A DNA stretch of 11,136 nt from Euperipatoides rowelli (GCA_003024985.2 PXIH01S0000038.1), one strand, 5' to 3'; counted from the stretch's first letter, positions 1 through 8,180 are shown. Notes: a model not told the origin generated them from the letters alone. Numbers and translations are program-made.

Positions 1-1121
1 TAAGGATCATTTTCATGTATAAACATTTATCTTAACTTTAACTATTTTGCCACAAGAACGAATCTTGCTTAGGTGCACGGTATTCCCCCCACTTCTCCTA
101 TTTACTTTCCATTATGAGTTTATCTAAAGAAATATCTATTTTTACAAAGCATTTGGACCGTACAAGTAAAGAAGTCTTGTGCAGTTGTGTTTTTCAGACA
201 TACACTGTAGGTCATTCTACAATTTTTTTTTAAATGCCAAACAAAAGCATACACCCTATTTTTAAGAAAATCTAAGAGCAGCACTTAAAAAAGTGAACCT
301 ATATAAGAGCATGCCATAGACAGTTAAAATTTTATGAAATAAGCCTGAAAGAAAGAAAAACAAATGATGCATTTAATATAGAAAAATAGAGATCTTAGCA
401 TTTCCATAAATAGAGACCAAGGGATTAAGTATAACAAAATATAAATAATAATTTTAGATTTTGACAAAGTGTCTGATACAAAATAAAAAATAAAACAAAG
501 GGTTGCAAAATTTTAAGGTTTTGTATTTGTAAACATTTTATCATCTGGTTAAATAGATTAATAATGTCATTTTCAAAGATAATAAAATTACTTTGGCTTA
601 AAAAAAAACAATTTGATAAGCTATGAGCAAGGCTTATAAATTAAACATAGCTCATTTATAGTAAAAACAAAATAACAAACAGGCCAGTGTAAATTTTTTT
701 TTTCCTTTCTTAAAAAAAAAATTAAAATTATTACAATACTAAAGATGGAAATAAAGGATGGTTTATTTATTTTTACTAAATAGAGTGCAACACTAGGAGC
801 ATAATTATGTTATTATCTGGATCTTATGCCAGGGATGGAATATTGCGACAACTTCTGGAAAAATGAATAAAAACTTTTACGCATTACTGTTTTGATATAC
901 TGTATATACTAGTTCATAAATTCTAGAAGCCAGAACTGGTCATAATAACCTAAAAAAATGGGGAAGTGGGGAGGGAGGAGAGATCTGACACTGTATCAAA
1001 ATATTTTCTGGAAAGCCTATTTTGATTTTCTAAATATAAATTTAAGATAAAAAGCATAATCATATTATTACATCAAACTTTTAATCTATAGTATAAAAAA
1101 AAACTGGATGAAAGTTTATAC
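1..1121. other. AT-rich intron sequence downstream of the 1122-1202 exon
   Basis: No open frame or exon can be supported on either strand. The sequence is rich in A and T homopolymers (for example around 695-720). The only GC-skewed patch is the G-rich run at 960-978. It begins with the donor GTATAA of the neighbouring exon and is read as intron up to the window edge. Confidence 0.7.
960..978 (+). other. G-rich run, borderline quadruplex motif
   Basis: The runs GGGG, GGGG, GGG and GG lie within 19 bases, separated by AAGT, A and A. The last run has only two Gs, so a three-tetrad quadruplex is not guaranteed. On the MADD transcript (minus strand) it would be a C-rich tract. It stands out in an otherwise AT-rich intron. 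Confidence 0.35.
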
Positions 1122-1202
1122 CTGCTTGAGATGATTTTTGAGAATAGTGCCCTCAGGTTCAGGCAAATTTGGAAGCTCGTCTGCACTCAGAGGCACTGTG
1201 AT
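1122..1202 (-). CDS. MADD: MADD/Rab3-GEF internal exon (cDENN-dDENN linker)
   Basis: This internal coding exon is 81 bp (27 codons) and is read from 1202 down to 1122. It is bounded by the acceptor CTCTTATAG|ATC and the donor CAG|GTATAA, both in phase 0. It encodes a peptide starting ITVPLSADELPNLPEPEG and ending LKNHLKQ. In MADD family members the DLDSN motif is followed by a short variable stretch, then LPxLPEPE and a basic helix ending KxHLKQ, which is the order seen when this exon is joined to 8186-8299. It therefore encodes the link between the central and downstream DENN modules of the Rab3/Rab27 exchange factor. The next expected segment, beginning around ALASMS in vertebrate MADD, was not found between 1121 and 1, so that intron is at least 1.1 kb long. 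Identification rests on recalled family sequence, not on a search. Confidence 0.92.
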
Positions 1203-1204
1203 CT

Positions 1205-1930
1205 ATAAGAGACAGAAGTATGAATGAAATATCACACCTAATGGCTATAAAAATAATAAATTATTTTATTTTTGTCAAAGTTTAAAAACTTCAAACGATT
1301 TCAAATACAACAGTCTTAATAACTTTAGAATTTGACAAAACCTTGTGCCTCCTCCATGGTGGATAATGAGATGACACCAATTTTAGTCACCACGAAGGGA
1401 AAAAAAATTCAAACTCACTGACCTACATAACAGTATATATTTAAAATATTATAGTAACTATAATAAATAGTATGGAATATTATAATTTTATCCTATGTGC
1501 AGTAGAGTGCAATTTGTATTTACATATAAGTATATTATCTGCACAATGGAGAGTAAACGAAATTAAAACAGACATATTTTCTTTACTCACATGTTAGAAA
1601 AGTCTTTGCTTTATGACATATTTTATCGTAGCTGGCAGCACATTATGCAAAAGCTGTTCTCTTTCTAAAAAATTTTATTTGCTCATGTGGAAACCATTTC
1701 AGTACTCCTCTTAGGGTCATTTATGCTTCCGCCTTCACTTCATCTAGATGTAGTACATCATATCTTTACTAGTCTTTTTTATTGTACAGCAGTGTGGTGC
1801 GCGAACATTCTTTAATGCTGTATTAGGGTAGGTTTGTAAACCTTTTCTTCTATTACATCACCATTTTAGTTGTTACCTTAAAAATATGGCTTTTTGCAAT
1901 AAAGTGCTAATTTTAACCAGGGAACCCACA
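1205..1930. other. unremarkable AT-rich intron
   Basis: I see nothing coding on either strand. The sequence has many short stop-rich frames, AT homopolymers and no clear tandem or inverted repeat. The stretch around 1690-1830 is slightly more GC-rich, but no motif in it could be assigned. Confidence 0.6.
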
Positions 1931-1987
1931 TTTTTTTAGGGTCCCAGGACTGAAAATCCAGGTATGGCCCTCATATTTTTGATAAGC

Positions 1988-2012
1988 TTTTTTTTTTTTT
2001 TGGGGGGGGGGG
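1988..2012 (+). repeat. T14/G11 homopolymer junction
   Basis: Fourteen Ts (1988-2001) run directly into eleven Gs (2002-2012). Such a junction is prone to polymerase slippage and sequencing error, so the true length may differ. Confidence 0.9.
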
Positions 2013-2054
2013 ACCCTGATTTGTGAAGATTTGATAATCTTTTTTTTGTATGAA

Positions 2055-2345
2055 CGTTTTGGGCCCCTTGACCAGGTTGTAAAGCCCTTGTGTATGAAAA
2101 TTTAAGTTTTATTTTATTTATTTATTTTGGCGGGAGGCTGTACGGCCGTCTTGTTGACCTTTATTTAGTCTATGGCCCCTTATTCAGGCTTACAAGGTCC
2201 CTTATCTAGGCTTATGGGCCCCTCTCTCATCACCTTTGGTTCTAACTATGTAGTTTCTTATAGAGTTTGTTCTTACATGGGGCCCCTCCTGGCCTGGCCC
2301 CAGGTCTACCGCCCCAACCTATCCATCCTTTGTGGCGGGGCTCTG
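2055..2345. repeat. GC-rich patch with degenerate GGCCCC motifs
   Basis: This patch is far richer in G+C than its surroundings. GGGCCCCTT, GGCCCCTT, GGTCCCTT and GGGGCCCCT recur. Two adjacent 22-bp units at about 2177-2198 and 2199-2220 share CCCTTAT, AGGCTTA and intervening bases. An earlier related motif lies at 1940-1970. An open frame of 111 codons runs through it from 2172 but shows no recognisable domain and is rich in proline and leucine as expected from the motif. It is most likely an old interspersed repeat of unknown family. Confidence 0.45.
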
Positions 2346-2349
2346 ATTT

Positions 2350-3020
2350 TAACAAATGGTAAATTGTTTATTTTTACCCTAAAATCATGTTTAATTCATC
2401 ATTTCTTCTCATTCGATCAAATAATTAAGATAATAAAACTTTATCAAACTTTTTTCAAACAAAGCAGAGTGACCTATGATGTCAGATGGTGTTGTAGCTG
2501 CTTTTAATTTCCCATAATGTACTAATGAAATAATGAACTAGTATACAAGACACTGGAGATTAGCTCAAGCAGACAGCATTGGAAATACAGTACAATACGG
2601 TAAGAAAAAAAAATAACTCTTAGCAATAATAATACCATATCATTCTATTTTTAGTCAGAATCAGAATCAAGGCCACTGCAGGAGCCTTTCGGCGACCTAT
2701 ACCTTTGTGAAATGGCAGTAGGCAGTCCACAGGGCCGGTAAGGGGTAGGGTTTGGTGCAATGTCAGACAATCATGCCTAGACAACCAACTTATAATTATA
2801 TTTTTAGTCTATACATTAATGAGATATTATTACAGCAGTGTTTCAAAGATTAAAACCAATAGACTGCCAACAATAATATTTTATTTATTTCATTATGGAN
2901 GATTCATGAACGTGAACCCGTGTCTTGGAGAAAGCACCCAATGATGATACTGTATTTTCAAATTACGTTTTTACTTATAAAATTTATACACAGTATATAA
3001 TACACACACATACAGTAGGT
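2350..3020. other. intron sequence without recognisable gene
   Basis: No exon or RNA gene was recognised. A patch at about 2660-2770 is more GC-rich and of higher complexity than its surroundings (it includes CTTTCGGCGACC and CAGGGCCGGTAAGG), but neither strand gives a familiar peptide. Position 2900 is an ambiguous base. A short CA-rich run lies at 3001-3012. Confidence 0.5.
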
Positions 3021-3029
3021 ACTGTACAG

Positions 3030-3165
3030 ACTATACTGTATTTGAAAAGTATTGAGTATTGAAATTAAGTGTTAAAAATACAAAATAATTTTAAAATGTA
3101 TTTGTGTTCAAAATATAAAATACTTTAACTATTTACTACAAAATATAAAAGTATTTTTGTTATAT
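3030..3165. repeat. GTATTT/AAATAC-rich patch, possible MITE fragment
   Basis: The hexamer-like words GTATTT and AAATAC (or one-base variants) recur in both orientations at short intervals, and CAAAATATAAAA occurs twice about 30 bp apart. This texture is known from some short non-autonomous DNA transposons of animals. Element ends and a target duplication were not found, so the assignment is tentative. Confidence 0.3.
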
Positions 3166-3169
3166 CTTT

Positions 3170-4010
3170 ACAATATTTGTTTTCTCAGTACTGCCCACCC
3201 AGAGGCCCTCTTTATGTTTCGCCCACTGTTTGGTTGTGGGCAGTTTCCATAACAATATAAAGTACTGTTTCATCCAATAATTACACCTTATTCTTAAGAA
3301 AACATCATTTTTACTTTAAATAGATAAGTAGTAGGCGATAGGTAGGAGGCATGTATTAATGAATAAAACAATATCAATGAATGAAAGAGTAAGTTGGGAT
3401 CACTGAGTATATAGAGCTCAGTGGTTGGGATACAGATATTTATTTACTATAGTGAAGTCCCCAATACTGTTAAGTTTAGAATGTTGCAAATCAGTAATGA
3501 GAATAAAATTACAAAATTCATTTTAAGGGAATATAGCGGTCAATTTTCCTAAAAAGCTACTGTAAACTGCAAGGCAACTGGAATTGCTTATAATTTGAAG
3601 AATTTAAATCAAATCTTGTCGGGTCTAACTAAGAAATTTAAAGTAGGCTATGACTAAATCTATTCCTTTGATATTCAAAAATACTTTTTTTATTTGAAAA
3701 AAAATATAATTAAAATTCCAATCAATTCATATTTAAAATGTTAAAATAATTTATACTGCGCAATAAAAATAAATAAATAAATTTATTTATTTATTAAATA
3801 AAAAAAAAAAACTCATTTTTAAATCAAACAGTTTTGTATCGACACTAAATGTAAAACACTTATCCCAAATAATTCGTTCAATTGGAAAGTCAAATCACAG
3901 AATAATAATTATTGTAGACGAGGTTCTTTAACAAATCGGCCATCATAAAAAATTTAAAATTGTTCAGGAAAAGGGTTTTTTTTTTTCACTCTCTCTTTTT
4001 TAAAATCAAT
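3170..4010. other. AT-rich intron sequence with small inverted repeats
   Basis: No coding potential is seen. A 9-bp inverted repeat, ACTGCCCAC at 3190-3198 and GTGGGCAGT at 3236-3244, encloses a slightly GC-rich 37-bp centre. The AT palindrome at 3768-3795 is listed separately. The remainder is AT-rich filler. Confidence 0.5.
3768..3795. repeat. 28-bp perfect AT palindrome
   Basis: (AATA)n runs into its own complement (TATT)n with the axis between 3781 and 3782. All 14 positions on each side pair. It is followed by a long A run from about 3800. Such sequences can extrude as cruciforms and mutate quickly. It is most likely an inverted simple repeat rather than a functional site. Confidence 0.85.
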
Positions 4011-4019
4011 TCTTCTATA

Positions 4020-4067
4020 GTTGCTACGCAACAAGAAACCCAGAGCAGGTTGTCATGGAAACAGCTG
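4020..4067 (+). promoter_or_regulatory. candidate RFX X-box pair with an E-box
   Basis: GTTGTCATGGAAAC at 4049-4062 fits every position of the X-box consensus for RFX transcription factors (RYYNYY-AT-RRNRAC). Seventeen bases before it, GTTGCTACGCAAC at 4020-4032 is a perfect GTTGC/GCAAC inverted half-site pair with a 3-base rather than the usual 4-base spacer. CAGCTG at 4062-4067, an E-box core, overlaps the end of the first site. The cluster lies in a short, more complex segment of a very AT-rich intron. RFX factors regulate ciliary and neuronal genes in animals, and MADD acts in neurons, so an intronic enhancer is plausible but only inferred. Confidence 0.4.
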
Positions 4068-4079
4068 ATCTTGGAAGGG

Positions 4080-4574
4080 AATAAATTCCATGAATGAAAT
4101 GGTCAGTCTAAGAAATCAAAACGGAATTTTCAGTGTGAAAAAATCTATACATAATTAAAAATAAAAAAATACAAGTGAATGAAATAAATAATTTTTTTAA
4201 CATTTGTTAACAAAAAAAAAAAAAAACCGCATTACAGTAAGTAACGCTAACTATAATCTGCTTTTAATGCATTTAAAAAAAATAAACTAACAGTGAAAAA
4301 AAGCGTCTGCTGAAAATTATACAGAATCATAAAATAATCATAAATTAAATTTTATTACGATGTCATTCTTAAAAAAAAAACCTTGAGAATAAAAAGCATA
4401 ATGTAGGCAATTTAACTACATAATTATTGAATAAAATGAAAACATGTTTTCAAACTCAGAAATAAAAAAATATATATAAAAAAAATTATTTTAAGCATAA
4501 TTAAAAAAAATTGTTTTCAATAGTGCAATATTTTATTTGCACTAAAATATAGAAAAGTTTGATTTTTAAACATA
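4080..4574. other. AT-rich intron sequence
   Basis: I see nothing beyond A and T homopolymers and short AT repeats, including a TATATATA run near 4470. The open frames that enter this stretch from the adjacent minisatellite on the minus strand are by-products of that repeat. Confidence 0.6.
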
Positions 4575-5275
4575 TTTGTATCAGATTGGATGTGCAAAAT
4601 ATGAGGTGGTAACACAAATTGTAGCAGATTGCATGTGCAAAAAAATAAGATGGTAACGCAAATTGTATCAGATTGGGTGGGCAAAATAAGAGGGGGCAAC
4701 ACAAATTGTAAAAGACGGTGTGCAAAATAGGGGGTGGCAACACAAATTGTATCAGATTGGGTGCAATAAAAGGTGGCAACACAAATTGTATTAGATTGGG
4801 TGTGCAAAATAAAAGGGGTGGCAACACAAATTGTATTAGATTGGGTGTGCAAAACAAGAGGTGGCAACACAAATTGTATGAGATTGGGTGTGCAAAACAA
4901 GAGGTGGCAATACAAATTGTATGAGATTGGGTGTGCAAAATAAGAGGTGGCAACACAAATTGTATCAGACACAGTGTGCAAAATAAGAGGTGGCAACACA
5001 AATTGTAGCAGATTGGGTGTGCAAAATAAGAGGTGGCAACACAAATTATATCAGATTAGGTGTGCAAAATAAAAGGGATGGTAGGTAATTGTGCTTTTCA
5101 ATTAAATACTGCCACATCTTAACTGATACAATGAGTGTTGCCACCCTTGTTATTTTGCTCACTCAATTGGATACAATTTGTGTTGCCACCCCTTTTATTT
5201 TAAACTCAATCTGATACAATTTGTGTTACCACCTCATATTTGGCACACTCAATCAGATACAATTTGTGTTGGAAA
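4575..5275. repeat. 43-bp minisatellite with an inverted distal block
   Basis: The unit contains the core GGTGGCAACACAAATTGTA followed by a GATTGGGTGTGCAAAAT segment. In forward orientation the AACACAAATT word (or a one-base variant) starts at 4611, 4655, 4698, 4739, 4778, 4823, 4866, 4909, 4952, 4995 and 5038. The later spacings are exactly 43 bp and a partial unit precedes the first copy. After a degenerate 35-40-bp junction (about 5086-5120) the same unit runs in the opposite orientation: AATTTGTGTT occurs at 5175, 5218 and 5261, with a degraded copy at 5130. The two blocks are complementary and could fold on each other in DNA or in the intron RNA. Since 43 is not a multiple of 3, the long minus-strand frames here merely reflect a unit without stops. 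Confidence 0.93.
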
Positions 5276-5389
5276 ATAAATAAATTTTCTATATTTTAAT
5301 ACAGTTTAAAAGCAGACATACACAACCCCCGGGTCAAGTTTGGGTGTGACTTCATAATATGTGATCCGGGTAAGGGACAAGAAAAATAA

Positions 5390-5450
5390 TTGGGACAGTC
5401 TTTTGTTTATTATTTTAGGTCCTAAAATAATAAATAAAAGACTGTCACAA
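5390..5450. repeat. 61-bp near-perfect inverted repeat (hairpin)
   Basis: Arms of 26 bp (5394-5419 and 5421-5446) flank a single T at 5420 and differ at one position. Three further matching bases after one mismatch extend the arms to 30 bp. The outer part reads GACAGTCTTTTGTTT and the axis is TTTTAGG-T-CCTAAAA. The stem has almost no loop. It lies about 50 bp from the mariner-like element and about 115 bp from the inverted minisatellite block. It may be a tiny foldback element or the product of a template switch. The near-absence of a loop argues against a standard microRNA precursor. Confidence 0.85.
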
Positions 5451-5502
5451 GTTTTTTCATTACTTCTCTTCATGACTGAAATTGTTTATTAGAAAAACGA
5501 TA

Positions 5503-6166
5503 GCCATAATTCCGAGAATTACTTTTATGACAATTTAAACATAATTCATGAACCAAAAGTCGTATCAATAAACCATTTGCTGCAATTTATTTATTCAACT
5601 TAAAAATATTTTTTCATGTCATTAGTAGACCTCTACATGTGTCTCTTTTGTTGCACGCAGCACATGACGGTACTCGATTCCATGACTTGTGTTGGACAGC
5701 ATATCCTTCATCACAGTACCTATGGTGTCTATTATTAGAGTCTTAAGAACTAAGGTTTGGTACAGGTGTGCAGTAAAACATGACCTGAACATACCCCCCT
5801 CCCCCCAAAAAAAATATCAAGTGAGGTTATGTCAGTGTTTGGTGATGTTGATGATGTACTTGACCTTTAGCCTCAGTAATCATCTATGCATGGATTGTAT
5901 GTACACTTGGTAGTTCTTTCCCATACACTGTTCGATATTAGGCGTTGGACAGTTACTGAAAACTTAGTTTCGGCCAGCCACAGCACACATTGTGCTTTTT
6001 CTTGTATGGACGCCATTTGCAATAAAAAATTTCCTGTGGCGCAATCTATTGAACAAAAAAAACTTTTTGAATTGATAAACAAATTGCAATAAACGTTTTG
6101 CTGCTGTGACTTTTGTTCACAAGTTATATTAAATAATTATTGTAAAGGTAATTCTCGGACACTCTG
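5503..6166 (-). mobile_element. deleted Tc1/mariner-like transposon
   Basis: The ends are inverted copies: TCCGAGAATTACTTTTA at 5511-5527 and its complement at 6143-6159 match at 16 of 17 bases. The right end extends to CAGAGTG before TCCGAG and is followed by TA at 6167-6168, the target dinucleotide of this superfamily. At the left, TA occurs at 5501-5502, within a base of the expected place. The outer bases of the left end have diverged. Between the ends lie remnants of both termini of one transposase on the minus strand. The element is about 660 bp, roughly half an intact mariner, so it is an internally deleted, non-autonomous copy. It lies in the same orientation as the host gene. Confidence 0.75.
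5622..6016 (-). pseudogene. mariner-like transposase remnant (N- and C-terminal parts)
   Basis: An ATG at 6016 opens MASIQEKAQCVLWLAETK, followed by VTVQR. This is the start of a helix-turn-helix domain common at the N-terminus of a group of animal mariner-like transposases (I recall it as Pfam DUF4817). A one-base shift near 5955 moves the continuation to another frame, where RTVYGKELPSVHTIHA follows and then an in-frame TAG where the family usually has tryptophan. Further in, homology is lost. Close to the left end, a frame ending at TAA 5622-5624 reads DMLSN, then IEYRHVLRATKETHVEVY. This resembles the usual transposase C-terminus (EIDYRLDVCRATNGAHIE-like). The DDE/D catalytic core is absent. 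The remnant is about 400 bp against roughly 1 kb for an intact gene, so it is inactive. Confidence 0.75.
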
Positions 6167-6168
6167 TA

Positions 6169-6484
6169 CTTCATTATTTTAAGTAAATTATAATGATGAG
6201 GAAATAAAACGAGTACCTGTCATTTTGAGAAGTTATCTTAGATATTCTGAACGACGAGTTCACTTTATGAATGTTACATAATCTCAGTCTTTTAATTGGT
6301 TTGAAAAGTAAACAAATTAACTTATTTTATCTTTTCTTAGTTTTCATAAGAAAATTTAATTTTGCAAGATAAAGTTTTGCTTTATTATTACAGAATCAAT
6401 TACTGTATATACAGTAATAGTAAACATTTGCAGTCTTGAAGAATGTGAATTAAAATTTATTTTATATTTTTAATATGGCAGAAA
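6169..6484. other. AT-rich intron sequence with a 20-bp palindrome
   Basis: No gene was recognised. The perfect palindrome ATTACTGTATATACAGTAAT occupies 6399-6418. Related TACTGTA words recur elsewhere in the window (near 898, 2948, 3040 and 8470), probably by base composition. Confidence 0.6.
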
Positions 6485-6488
6485 TAAA

Positions 6489-6951
6489 TGATCATGTGAG
6501 TAATGTTGGGTCATTCCAATGATCATATGACTGTGAGGTAATGTTGGGTCATTCAAATGATCATGTGACTGGGATAATGTTGGGTCATTTAAATGATCAT
6601 GTGCCTGGAGTAATGTTGGGCCATTCAAATGATCATGTACTATGGAATAATGTAGTCGTTCAAATGATCATGTGACGGTGGGGTAATGTTGGGTCATTCA
6701 AATGATCATGTTACTGTGGAGTAATGTTGGTAATTCAAATGATAATGTGACTGTGGAGTAATGTTGGGTCATTCAAATGATCATGTGACTATGGAATAGT
6801 GTTGTTCATTCAAATGATCATATGACTGGGTAATATTGGGTAATTGAAATGATCATGTGACCGGACAAATGTTAGGTCGTTCAAATGATCATGTAACTGT
6901 GGAGTAATGGTTGTTCGTTAATAAATTGACTCATTTGAATGAATCACAACT
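6489..6951. repeat. ~37-bp TGATCAT minisatellite
   Basis: Twelve units start with TGATCAT (or a one-base variant) at 6489, 6520, 6558, 6594, 6630, 6665, 6703, 6740, 6778, 6815, 6850 and 6887. Spacings are 31-38 bp. A typical unit carries TGATCATGTGACTGTGGAG followed by TAATGTTGGGTCATTCAAA. The copies are moderately diverged with short indels. At the right end, 6929-6951 reads CTCATTTGAATGAATCACAA, which is a degenerate inverted copy of the unit's GGGTCATTCAAATGA part. No protein frame runs through the array. Confidence 0.92.
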
Positions 6952-7058
6952 GTGAATGACACACTCTACTCCCTACCCATCTAAGCGTTTCATAAATTAG
7001 GTGGGAGAGGGAACATACATCCAGCCTTTGTTCAGTTAAGATCAACTCGGTCCTCAGG

Positions 7059-7115
7059 GATTAAAAGATTGTGCACCACTGTTTTAAAGTCTTTTAGTGC
7101 ACAAGCATTTTAATC
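7059..7115. repeat. 57-bp imperfect hairpin
   Basis: GATTAAAAGATTGTGCAC at 7059-7076 faces GTGCACAAGCATTTTAATC at 7097-7115. The stem has 8 perfect inner pairs (TTGTGCAC/GTGCACAA), a small bulge and 8 outer pairs, around a 20-base loop. The geometry suits a short foldback element or a structured RNA, but the outer half is AT-rich and there is no other evidence of function. Confidence 0.6.
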
Positions 7116-7516
7116 TAGATGCCCAGTTTTGATGGAAAATTATGTTGATATCACCTCGTAATAATGTTCTTGTTTGAGCACTATTGCATAATTTATGAGA
7201 AAAGGTCTTATGGGTAAAAAAAGAAAAGAAAAATTATATAACATTTTTTAAAAAATACATGTATTTATTTTAAAGATTTACCGATGATCCATATGATATT
7301 TTTAGGCCAAAAGATAAAACAACAAATAAAAAGAGAAACCTGAAAAACACTCACTAAACAACATCCACCCATTCCTGAAATATGGAGCTGCTCAAATCAA
7401 ACGCACAGGATTCTTTGTAGCTTCCATAATGGTCAATCTATTAATGGATTGATATTTTGCAGTTCTTTTCAATTTACCTTTGTAATAAAAAAATTCTCCA
7501 TAGGTGAAAAAAAATT

Positions 7517-7690
7517 GCCGACAGATGTTTTGAGTGAAAGAAAAGGCCATGTCTTATATAGATTAGATCACACACTGATACACCGATCATAAAATAGCTT
7601 AGAAAGATAACTATATGCTGACAGGTATGAGTGAAAGAAAAGATGTCTGCTATACTATAGATTCAATGAATGATGCACAGATCGTAATAT
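7517..7690. repeat. diverged ~100-bp tandem duplication
   Basis: GCYGACAG starts at 7517 and 7617, TGAGTGAAAGAAAAG at 7531 and 7628, and ATAGATT and CGATCATAA/AGATCGTAA follow at matching distances. The two copies have diverged with several indels. This looks like an old local duplication. Confidence 0.7.
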
Positions 7691-8131
7691 GTTTATTGGG
7701 GAAGCGCAATATACATGCATTGGAATGATTAGTTAACGTATAAATTTTTCAATGTTCAAAATCAAGGTCACTTCTATTTACTTTGAAAACAATATGGTGT
7801 GTATGATCAACGATCCAGTACGGAAAAAAAAATTCCTGAAATTTGGACATAATTTTTTTCCCACTACCAGGACTTCTAAATTTGTACTTGCTACATTAAA
7901 TTGGCATAGCATTATTTTATAAACTAGCTAAAAGAATTTCAAAAGCGATGGGAACAATGTTGTTTGAGATTTCTGCCATTTTCCACCACCCTCCATCCGT
8001 CTACTACTCTTCTCCCTCCCTATCCGCCAGATTTATATTCAATGTTGAAAAATTTTCCCTGCATTAACAACTAACATAATTGAGCTTTTATCTACAGTAC
8101 ATAATGTTAAACTCATTAGAAGACATTGTTA

Positions 8132-8180
8132 TCAGCCCTAAGGACCGAAAGGCTTGAAGTGATATAAATTATTATAATAG
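8132..8180 (+). repeat. possible LINE 3' tail fragment
   Basis: CAGCCCTAAGGACCGAAAGGC is followed by TTGAAGTGATATAAATTATTATAATAG. Many CR1-like LINEs end in a short CAGCCC-type sequence plus ATAAATTATTATT. The fragment is only about 50 bp, has no coding part, and sits directly beside the donor site of the 8186-8299 exon. The assignment is tentative. Confidence 0.3.

Larger units (their letters stand above)
6960..8131. other. intron sequence with a hairpin and a diverged duplication
   Basis: No exon was recognised. The stretch contains the hairpin at 7059-7115 and the duplication at 7517-7690, listed separately. A pyrimidine-rich stretch on the plus strand lies at about 7975-8030. The rest is AT-rich filler. 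Confidence 0.55.

Noticed and set aside
2180-2235. C/D-box-like arrangement on the minus strand (GTGATGA and CTGA)
   Set aside because: The closing stem is poor and it lies within a degenerate repeat patch. The evidence is insufficient.
2172-2507. 111-codon open frame on the plus strand starting with ATG
   Set aside because: It runs through the GC-rich repeat and then AT-rich filler. There is no domain, no splice context, and it lies antisense in a MADD intron.
4501-5044. Long repetitive open frames on the minus strand (166 and 175 codons), rich in CVATS/FVLPP-type repeats, and a shorter one on the plus strand
   Set aside because: They follow the 43-bp minisatellite. Because 43 is not a multiple of 3 and the unit has no stop in these frames, long frames appear in more than one phase. 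No protein family fits.
5689-5913. 74-codon open frame on the plus strand
   Set aside because: It is the shadow of the mariner-like transposase remnant, which reads on the minus strand.
5886-6092. 68-codon open frame on the plus strand
   Set aside because: It is antisense to the N-terminal transposase remnant, whose minus-strand peptide is the one that resembles a family.
6190-6252. C/D-box snoRNA candidate on the plus strand (ATGATGA near 6193 and CTGA near 6248)
   Set aside because: No terminal stem joins the two boxes, and the strand is opposite to the host gene. Both words are short enough to arise by chance.
4575-6951. CRISPR-like arrays
   Set aside because: The repeats are contiguous units without unique spacers, in an animal-type intron. 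They are minisatellites.
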